Shown piece by piece: positions 6,766-11,665 of a stretch of 11,665 nucleotides of DNA. Below the pieces are notes generated by a model. The model saw nothing but the letters and a program-made list of their open reading frames with translations. It was not told the origin of the DNA and ran no database searches. Origin of the DNA: CAZLLV01 sp964560325 (GTDB taxonomy: Bacteria > Acidobacteriota > Thermoanaerobaculia > Multivoradales > DATKCC01); the NCBI GenBank assembly GCA_964560325.1, contig CAZLLV010000284.1, forward strand, positions 1 through 11,665, given 5' to 3'. Both the position numbers and the translations under genes were made by a program. The stretch's first letter is position 1; every line of letters begins with the position of its first letter.

Positions 6766-7919
6766 TGACTGCGACCGCCCTGCGCACGAGCTTTCGCGCC
6801 GCTCTCCCCGAGAGCCGCCGGGGATGGCTCCTCTGGGCGGGAGTCGTCCTCGGCATCGGTCTGCTCTCCTTCTCCCGCTACCACCTCGCCGACCTCGCCG
6901 AGGGCGGGACCGGGGCGCCGCTCTCGACCTTCCTCGACGAGATGACCGCGGCGCTCGGCGCGGGGCTCCTCTTCTTCCCGGTCCGCTGGCTGGTCCGAAG
7001 CTTCCCGCTGCCGCCCGCCGCCGAGCCGCGCCGCCTCGCCCGCCGGCTGGCGCTCTACGGCATCGCCCTCCTCGTCTTCTCCGCCGCCCACACGACCTCG
7101 AACTGGCTGCTGCGCGAGATCGCGTTCCGGGCGGCGGGCCTGGGCGACTATCAGTACGGCCGCATGCCGATGCGCTACGCCATGGAGCTGCCGTACGACG
7201 TGCTGGTCTTCGTGATCATGACCGCCGTCGTCGTCGCCTCCGACCGCTTCCGCGCCGCCCGCGAGCGCGAGGTCCACGCCGCACGGCTCGAGTCGAGCCT
7301 CGCCCGCGCCGAGCTGCGCAGCCTGCGGCTCCAGCTCCAGCCGCACTTCCTGTTCAACGCGCTCAACACCATCTCCGCCACGATGTACGAGGACCCGAAG
7401 GCGGCCGACGAAATGATCGAACGGCTGGCGGAGCTGCTGCGGGCCTCGTTGCGGTCGGCACGGCCGGATCAGCCGGAGGAGGTGCCGCTCGCCGCCGAGC
7501 TCGACCTGCTCGACGCCTACCTCGGCCTGATGAGGGCGCGCTTCGGCGACCGCCTGACGGTGCGGCTGCGGATCGATTCCGACACTCGGGAGGCGGAGGT
7601 GCCGCCGATGCTCCTCCAGCCCCTGGTCGAGAACGCGGTCCGCCACGGCGGCGCCGAGCGCACGGGGCGCGGCACGATCGAAGTGACGGCGGTGCGCCGG
7701 GACGGCGACCTGCTCCTCGCGGTCGAGGACGACGGGCCCGGGGGGTCGGCGCCCCCCGCGGCGGGCGGCGGCATCGGCCTCTCCGCCACCGCCGAGCGGC
7801 TCCAGCTCCTCTACGGCGACCGGCACCGGTTCGAGGCCGGTCCGGTGGCGGCGGAGGACGGCAGCGGCTTCCGCGTGTCGATCCGGCTGCCGTTCCGGTC
7901 CGCGGGGGCGGCGGCGTGA
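6765..7919 (+). CDS. LytS/YehU-type membrane sensor histidine kinase (His_kinase family)
   Basis: A 384-residue sensor kinase of the His_kinase (LytS/AlgZ/YehU) class, which autophosphorylates a histidine and passes the phosphate to a LytTR regulator. Four hydrophobic segments (about 20-36, 59-76, 94-113, 142-159) form a compact membrane sensor with no large extracytoplasmic domain. A short coiled-coil-like Arg/Glu/Ala helix (160-188) leads to the phosphoacceptor motif LQLQPHFLFNALNTIS with H194. The ATPase part has the N-box MLLQPLVENAVRHGG (N290), EDDGPG (321-326) and GGGIGLS (334-340). The GTG start at 6765 directly follows a good -10 box and has no ribosome-binding site. The stop overlaps the next start by 4 bases (GTGA), so the pair is one translationally coupled operon. 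Ligand unknown; AlgZ- or YehU-like sensing cannot be told apart here. Confidence 0.93.
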   Translation: MTATALRTSFRAALPESRRGWLLWAGVVLGIGLLSFSRYHLADLAEGGTGAPLSTFLDEMTAALGAGLLFFPVRWLVRSFPLPPAAEPRRLARRLALYGIALLVFSAAHTTSNWLLREIAFRAAGLGDYQYGRMPMRYAMELPYDVLVFVIMTAVVVASDRFRAAREREVHAARLESSLARAELRSLRLQLQPHFLFNALNTISATMYEDPKAADEMIERLAELLRASLRSARPDQPEEVPLAAELDLLDAYLGLMRARFGDRLTVRLRIDSDTREAEVPPMLLQPLVENAVRHGGAERTGRGTIEVTAVRRDGDLLLAVEDDGPGGSAPPAAGGGIGLSATAERLQLLYGDRHRFEAGPVAAEDGSGFRVSIRLPFRSAGAAA

Positions 7920-8722
7920 GCGGGAAGGCGACGCCGATCCGCGTGCTGGTGGTCGACGACGAGCCCCCGGCCCGGGCCAAGCTCCGCCGGCTCCTGGCCG
8001 AGGAGCCCGACGTCGAGGTGATCGCCGAGGCCGCGGACGGCGAGGAGGCGGTGGCCGCGTTGCGGCGCCACGCACCCGACCTCGTCTTCCTCGACGTCCG
8101 GATGCCCCGGCTCGACGGCTTCGGCGTGATCGAGGCGGTGGGCGTCGAGCGGATGCCGGCCGTGGTCTTCGTCACCGCCTTCGACGAGCACGCGGTGCGC
8201 GCCTTCGAGGTCGAGGCGCTCGACTACCTGCTCAAGCCGTTCGCGCCGGCGCGGCTGCGCAAGGTCCTCGACCGGGTGCGCGCTGCCCATGCGCGCGAGG
8301 TACCGGGCGACGACGTGATCGCCGAGCGGCTCGAACGGGTCCTCGCCGCGCTCGCGCCGGCGGCCGGGGGCGCCGCGGAGGAGCCCGAGCCCGCCCTCGA
8401 GCGACTCCTCGTCGACGCGGGCCCCGAGCGGGAGGTGCTCCTGCCGGTCGACGAGATCGACTTCGTCCGCGCCGACGGCAACTACCTCGAGATCCACGCG
8501 CGCGGCCGAGCCTTCCGCCGGCGCGGCCCGCTGACCGAGCTCGCCTCCCGCCTCGACTCGGAGCGGTTCCTCCGGATCAACCGGTCCGAGATCGTCCGTC
8601 TCGACGCGGTCGCCGAGCTCCAGCCCTGGTTCCACGGCGACTACTGCCTGATCCTACGCTCCGGCGGCAAGCTCACCTGGAGCCGCCGCTACCGGGCGAA
8701 GGACAAGGACCGCTTCGGCTGA
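7916..8722 (+). CDS. LytTR-family response regulator (LytR/AlgR type)
   Basis: A 268-residue two-domain transcription regulator and the partner of the overlapping kinase gene. The receiver domain (about 8-125) has the acidic pair D14/D15, phosphoacceptor D60 in VFLDVRMP, switch T87 in FVTAFDEHAVRAF, and K107 in DYLLKPF. A linker rich in Ala, Glu and Pro (about 125-165) precedes a LytTR DNA-binding domain (about 165-262) with the hallmarks DEIDFVRADGNYLEIH and RFLRINRSEIVRL. The start is the GTG at 7916, inside the kinase stop (GTGA), giving MSGKATPIRVLVVDDE; the long open frame continuing upstream through the kinase gene is a different frame of that gene and is not real. Likely targets include its own operon through the phased repeat at 6690-6738, which is inference. 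All catalytic residues are intact. Confidence 0.93.
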   Translation: MSGKATPIRVLVVDDEPPARAKLRRLLAEEPDVEVIAEAADGEEAVAALRRHAPDLVFLDVRMPRLDGFGVIEAVGVERMPAVVFVTAFDEHAVRAFEVEALDYLLKPFAPARLRKVLDRVRAAHAREVPGDDVIAERLERVLAALAPAAGGAAEEPEPALERLLVDAGPEREVLLPVDEIDFVRADGNYLEIHARGRAFRRRGPLTELASRLDSERFLRINRSEIVRLDAVAELQPWFHGDYCLILRSGGKLTWSRRYRAKDKDRFG

Positions 8723-8885
8723 GGCCCCTGGACCGGACGGCATGACGGTCGAGTGTAGCAATCCGGGCGCCGCGCACCGGTCCCTGCCGTAGGACGGCGA
8801 CCGACGCTCGGCCGGGGATGATTCCGACCGCCGAACGGACCGTGCTCCGATGGCCCGAGCCGGGCTGGGGATCTACCCTTGTCGT

Positions 8886-8989
8886 GGATCGAGAGACGCC
8901 GTACCGGGAGGGGTTCGACCCCTCCCCGGGTTCCGGCCTCTCCTCCGGAAGGGGTTCCCAGCCGGCCGACCCGCTCGGTCGGCTTTTTT
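8886..8989 (+). ncRNA. Candidate small RNA or structured 3' UTR before terminator
   Basis: The gap 8723-8987 has no convincing gene; its first ~160 bases show only weak short hairpins. Its 3' part carries three hairpins in series. GGGAGGGG (8906-8913) pairs perfectly with CCCCTCCC (8919-8926) around TTCGA. TTCCGG (8931-8936) pairs with CCGGAA (8945-8950) around the pyrimidine-only loop CCTCTCCT. The intrinsic terminator closes the series. The GGAA at 8947-8950 could instead pair with TTCC at 8955-8958. A weak -10-like TACCCT (8874-8879) would start an RNA near 8886, about 104 bases long; that start is a guess. It may equally be the 3' UTR of the two-component operon. No tRNA, SRP or tmRNA signature fits. 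Confidence 0.28.
8965..8989 (+). terminator. Strong intrinsic terminator
   Basis: GCCGACC (8965-8971) pairs with GGTCGGC (8977-8983) over a 5-base CGCTC loop, followed directly by six T (8984-8989). This is a perfect 7-bp GC-rich stem plus U-run for + strand transcription, ending the kinase/regulator operon or a small RNA. The last two T and the following A form the TAA stop of the convergent dioxygenase gene; on the - strand the hairpin has no U-run. Confidence 0.88.
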
Positions 8990-9935
8990 ATGCGAGACCG
9001 ATCTCGCGCAGCCGCTGGTGGAGGAGCTCACCGGCGGTGATCGGCGGGTACCTCGCCGGCCGGTCGGCGCCGACGAAACGCTCCATCACGGTCAGGTCGG
9101 CTTCGGGAAAGCAGTGGACGAAGAAGGGCATCGAGTAGCGTTCCCGGCGGGCCTTCGGCCCCTTCGGGTTGACCACCCGGTGCGTGGTCGCCGGAACCAC
9201 CTCGTTGGTCACGCGCGAGAGCATGTCGCCGGCATCGACCACGATCTGCCCCGGCCCCGAGACGACCGGTATCCACTCCCCCTCGCGGGTCAGGATCTCG
9301 AGCCCCGAGTCGGTCGCCTCGGGCAGCAGGGTGATCAGGTTGATGTCCTCGTGCTCCGCCGCCCGCACGGCACCCGGCTCCACGTCGTCGGGCACCGGCG
9401 GGTAGCGGATCACCCGCAGGATGCTGTTGCCGTTCTCGGCGAGCGACGAGAAGGTGCCCCGCGGCAGGTCGAAGTAGTCGGCGAGCGCTTCCAGGATCAC
9501 CATCGCGGTCGCCTCCAGGCGGCGGTAGAGCTCGCGCGTCGGCCCGCGGACGTCGTCGACCTCGTCGGGCCAGACGTTCTGCGGGTAGACGGCGGCGAGC
9601 GGATGGCCCTCCGGCGGCACCTGGCCGACGTGCCAGAACTCCTTCAGATCCGCCTGCGTGCGCCCCTTGGCGTGCTCGACGCCGAACGGGGTGTAGCCGC
9701 GCTCGCCGCCCTCGCCCACCCGGTAGCGCCGCTTCACCTCGTCCGGCAGCTCGAAGAACGCGCGCCAGCGGTCGTAGACGCGGCGGACGAGGTCGCCTTC
9801 GATTCCGTGGTCCGCGACGTTCAAAAAACCGAGCTCGACCAGCCCGCGGCCGAGGGTGTCGACCATCGCCGCCCGGCGGCCGGCGTCGCCGGCACGGAAG
9901 TCGTCGAGGCGGATGGTCGGAATCTGTTGCGTCAT
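8988..9935 (-). CDS. Isopenicillin N synthase-family Fe(II)/2-oxoglutarate-type dioxygenase
   Basis: A 315-residue, cytoplasmic, non-haem iron oxygenase of the IPNS/2OG-Fe(II) family (PcbC-like). The N-terminal DIOX_N-like region covers IPTIRLDDF to KRRYRVGEGGERGYTPFG (about 5-85). The jelly-roll core holds the iron triad H195-x-D197 (in AAEHEDINLITLL) and H252 (in ATTHRVVNP), plus the RxS pair R266/S268 that binds the 2-oxoglutarate carboxylate or the IPNS substrate. All are intact and the length is normal for the family. ATG at 9933-9935 (- strand), with GAGGAG (complement of 9944-9949) 8 bases upstream. The substrate is unknown: most bacterial members of this family are not antibiotic enzymes, and no peptide-synthetase genes are in view. 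It diverges from the sigma-54-controlled regulator gene. Confidence 0.92.
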   Translation of the reverse strand: MTQQIPTIRLDDFRAGDAGRRAAMVDTLGRGLVELGFLNVADHGIEGDLVRRVYDRWRAFFELPDEVKRRYRVGEGGERGYTPFGVEHAKGRTQADLKEFWHVGQVPPEGHPLAAVYPQNVWPDEVDDVRGPTRELYRRLEATAMVILEALADYFDLPRGTFSSLAENGNSILRVIRYPPVPDDVEPGAVRAAEHEDINLITLLPEATDSGLEILTREGEWIPVVSGPGQIVVDAGDMLSRVTNEVVPATTHRVVNPKGPKARRERYSMPFFVHCFPEADLTVMERFVGADRPARYPPITAGELLHQRLREIGLA

Positions 9936-9988
9936 CGGGGTTTCTCCTCGTGTAAGAACCTCCGGAGCCTACCGCAGACAGGCGCGCT

Positions 9989-10004
9989 CGCCAGAGGGGT
10001 GGCG
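9989..10004. repeat. Dyad CGCCA-N6-TGGCG in a divergent promoter region
   Basis: A perfect 5-bp inverted repeat with a 6-base GAGGGG centre lies 17 bases upstream of the -24 GG and 54 bases upstream of the dioxygenase start codon. Its size suits a dimeric regulator site, either for a sigma-54 activator (rather close to the promoter) or for the divergent gene. Short dyads are common in GC-rich DNA, so this is a weak call. Confidence 0.25.
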
Positions 10005-10018
10005 GAGCCGAGAAGCCG

Positions 10019-10036
10019 CTGGCACGAATCTTGCTA
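10019..10036 (+). promoter_or_regulatory. Sigma-54 (-24/-12) promoter
   Basis: CTGGCACGAATCTTGCTA matches the RpoN consensus (TGGCACG-N4-TTGCW) at every conserved base. GG at 10021-10022 and GC at 10033-10034 are separated by the required 10 bases. Transcription should start near 10046, giving a leader of about 23 bases that includes the ribosome-binding site GTAGGAG (10055-10061) before the ATG at 10069. Such promoters need a bacterial enhancer-binding protein, which is not encoded in this window. Confidence 0.88.
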
Positions 10037-10068
10037 GTACAGAGACGATACGCGGTAGGAGCCGCAAA

Positions 10069-10614
10069 ATGCAGAGATCACGACACATCCTCCTGGTCGA
10101 AGACCACGCCCCGATGCGCCAGGCGGTCGCCGAGCTCATCGAGGCCGACGAGGAGCTCGACGTGCTGGCCGCGGTCGAGACGGCCGAAGAGGCGCTCGAG
10201 CTGCTCGGCGAGAAGCGACCCGACCTGGCCGTCGTCGATCTCAACCTGCCCGGGATGCACGGCCTCGAGCTGGTAGCCGAGCTCGAACGGAGAATCCCCG
10301 GCGTACCCGTGATCGTGCTCTCCAGCCACTCCTCGGAGCGCTACGGACCGGTCGCCCGAGACGCCGGCGCCCGTGCCTACATCGAGAAGATCCGCACCAC
10401 CACCGACCTGGTCAAGACCGTCCGGGCGATCCTCGACCTGCCGACTCACGAGCGCCGCGCCCCATACCCCTACCCCCACGTCGCTCACCAGACCGGCGCA
10501 CCCGAAGACCCCGAAGCGTCCTACCCGGCCGGCCACCCCCTCGACGACGGCTTCGACGGCCTCGGCGACCCCCGAGCCACCCGCCCGGCGGTCGGCTGGC
10601 TCGGCACGAACTGA
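10069..10614 (+). CDS. Orphan receiver-domain response regulator with proline-rich tail
   Basis: A 181-residue protein starting at the ATG at 10069, chosen because GTAGGAG lies 7 bases upstream and the sigma-54 promoter just before that; the longer open frame upstream runs through the promoter. Residues 6-122 are a complete receiver of NarL-like style: E11/D12, phosphoacceptor D57 in AVVDLNLPGMHGLEL, S85 in VIVLSSHSSERYG, and K107 in AYIEK. No output domain follows. The tail 125-181 is rich in Pro (10 of 57), His and Gly, with PYPYPH near the front and WLGTN at the end, and looks disordered. None of the three + strand frames shows a helix-turn-helix, so a frameshifted DNA-binding domain is unlikely. 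No kinase lies beside it. It may act through protein contacts, as CheY-like regulators do; the role is not known. Confidence 0.88.
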   Translation: MQRSRHILLVEDHAPMRQAVAELIEADEELDVLAAVETAEEALELLGEKRPDLAVVDLNLPGMHGLELVAELERRIPGVPVIVLSSHSSERYGPVARDAGARAYIEKIRTTTDLVKTVRAILDLPTHERRAPYPYPHVAHQTGAPEDPEASYPAGHPLDDGFDGLGDPRATRPAVGWLGTN

Positions 10615-10648
10615 CCGTCCGCTCTCTCTTCCTCTACGAGCACCGCCT

Positions 10649-11665
10649 CTACAGCACCGCCAGCTCGCGGTTGCCCAGCCGCGGCCGGTAGAGCTCGGCC
10701 TGGGCGACCTTTTTCTCCAGGCTCTCGATCACCTTGTCGCAGAAGGTGACCTTTTCGAGTAGCTCGATCGAGTGCAGCCCGCCGGGGCTGAAGACGTTGA
10801 TCTCCATGATCTTGTCGCCGGCGATGTCGAGGCCGACGAGGAACATGCCGTCCTGGAGGAGCTTCGGGCGCACCAGGTCGGCGAGCCGCAGCTCGGTCTC
10901 GCCGATCTCGGCCTTCTGCGCCTTGCCGCCCGCGTGCATGTTGCTCCGCATGTCGTCGCTCTGGTTGACCCGGCGCATCGCCGCGTAGTGGCCGTCGACC
11001 TCGAGCGGCACGCCGTTCATCAGGAACATCCGGATGTCGCCGTCGACCGCGGCCGGCAGGTACTCCTGGGCGATGATGTAGCCGTCGCGGGAGATCGCCT
11101 CGATCATCTGGTTGACGTTCGAGCCGTCCTCGCTCACCAGGAAGACGTTCTTGCCGCCCGAACCCTGGAGCGGCTTGAGCACCGCCCGGCCGTCGTGCTC
11201 GTCGATGAACTGGCGGATGCGGTCCGGGCTGCGCGTGATCAGCGTCTTCGGCCGCACCTCGCGCGGGAAGAACTGGAAGTAGAGCTTGTTCCGGGCCCGG
11301 GCGAGGCCGGTCGGGTGGTTGACGACCAGCACGCCGTGCCGGGCCGCGACCTGTCCGAAGATCACGCCCACGTCCTGCATCCACGGGTGCTCGGCGGCGG
11401 AGATCGACGGGTCGTTGCGCAGCATCAGCACGTCGAGCGCGCTGACCTCGACCCACTCCTCGACGCCGTCCTCGCCCCGCAGCGCCTCGAGGTACGACTT
11501 TCCGTCCTCGTACTCCGTACCCTTCTTCTTCCCCTTCCCCTTCGGCCCCGGCACGCGCCGCGCCCGCGCCCGGACCATTTCGTCGGGGTCGTAGGCGAAT
11601 CCCTCGACCTCGACGTACCAGACCTCGTGCCCGCGGGCGGTGGCCTCGCGGGCGAGCCAGGTGGT
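10649..11665 (-). CDS. gshB: Glutathione synthase-like ATP-grasp ligase (5' end outside window)
   Basis: The C-terminal 338 residues of a GshB-like enzyme, which would join gamma-glutamylcysteine and glycine with ATP in the cytoplasm. The frame is open to the last base of the window and upstream of the ATG at 11578 reads family-like sequence (TTWLAREATARGHEVWYVEV). That ATG is therefore internal and the true start lies beyond 11665. Landmarks in order: ALDVLMLRNDPS, VNHPTGLARARNKLYFQFFP, the ATP-grasp strand AVLKPLQGSGGKNVF, the QEYLPA-x-x-GDIRMFL region, and the metal/nucleotide strand FVGLDIAGDKIMEINVFSPGG. Compared with E. coli GshB there is extra Lys/Gly-rich sequence (PGPKGKGKKKG and following) between the N-terminal and central parts. 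It converges on the regulator gene with a 34-base gap lacking a terminator. A related ATP-grasp ligase cannot be excluded. Confidence 0.8.
   Translation of the reverse strand, partial: TTWLAREATARGHEVWYVEVEGFAYDPDEMVRARARRVPGPKGKGKKKGTEYEDGKSYLEALRGEDGVEEWVEVSALDVLMLRNDPSISAAEHPWMQDVGVIFGQVAARHGVLVVNHPTGLARARNKLYFQFFPREVRPKTLITRSPDRIRQFIDEHDGRAVLKPLQGSGGKNVFLVSEDGSNVNQMIEAISRDGYIIAQEYLPAAVDGDIRMFLMNGVPLEVDGHYAAMRRVNQSDDMRSNMHAGGKAQKAEIGETELRLADLVRPKLLQDGMFLVGLDIAGDKIMEINVFSPGGLHSIELLEKVTFCDKVIESLEKKVAQAELYRPRLGNRELAVL

Noticed and set aside
8850..8866. Second sigma-54 promoter (TGGCCCG-AGCC-GGGCT) upstream of the hairpin region
   Set aside because: GG-N10-GC spacing fits, but the -12 element lacks TT and the -24 element has a mismatch; such spacing is expected by chance in GC-rich DNA.
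8901..8930. tRNA or tmRNA 3' end, because GGTTCGACCCC resembles a T-arm
   Set aside because: No matching acceptor strand, D-arm or anticodon arm upstream and no CCA-type end; the bases form a simple 8-bp hairpin with a 5-base loop instead.
8818..9138. Open frame of 106 codons downstream of the two-component operon
   Set aside because: It reads straight through a strong intrinsic terminator into the antisense of the dioxygenase gene, has no usable ribosome site and low-complexity composition.
8988..9935. True isopenicillin N synthase in a beta-lactam cluster
   Set aside because: The fold is right, but no peptide synthetase, acyltransferase or transporter genes are nearby; this family is broad in bacteria that make no beta-lactams.
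11576..11578. ATG as start of the glutathione-synthase-like gene
   Set aside because: The 29 codons upstream to the window edge read as the conserved N-terminal part of the family, so this methionine is internal.

Overview
The window is very GC-rich bacterial chromosomal DNA, with C/G in most third codon positions and long spurious open frames opposite the real genes. It has eight recognisable protein genes plus one cut by the right edge, and the first gene is probably cut by the left edge. The gene mix is a secreted ELWxxDGT-repeat protein with a separate C-terminal module, a LytS/LytTR two-component pair, a GT39-type membrane glycosyltransferase and a sigma-54 promoter. This would fit an Acidobacteriota-like (perhaps Thermoanaerobaculia) genome; that assignment is inference from gene style and no marker gene is present. 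I see no phage, transposon, CRISPR, rRNA or tRNA features.

Left part (1-5011, all + strand): an APH-fold phosphotransferase of the kind fused or linked to acyl-CoA dehydrogenases (ACAD10/11-like); then a ~1018-residue exported protein built from ~48-residue ELWxxDGT repeats, preceded by a possible sigma-70 promoter that overlaps a UUCG hairpin; then a small flavin-binding pyridoxamine-phosphate-oxidase-like protein.

Middle (5017-8722): a GT39 glycosyltransferase on the - strand, tail-to-tail with the flavoprotein and divergent from a sensor kinase/response regulator pair whose genes overlap by 4 bases. The 119-base divergent gap holds a 20-bp-phased repeat resembling LytTR-type operator half-sites, followed by a -10 box placed so that the kinase mRNA would be essentially leaderless.

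Right part (8723-11665): a gene-free stretch with a run of hairpins closed by a strong intrinsic terminator (candidate small RNA or structured 3' UTR); an isopenicillin-N-synthase-family Fe(II) dioxygenase on the - strand; a divergent gap with a textbook sigma-54 promoter driving a receiver-only response regulator with a proline-rich tail; and a convergent glutathione-synthase-like ATP-grasp gene running out of the window.

No defence island or wholly new multi-gene system is evident. The best leads are regulatory: the phased repeat in front of the LytS/LytTR pair, the sigma-54-driven orphan receiver, and the hairpin-rich RNA before the terminator.
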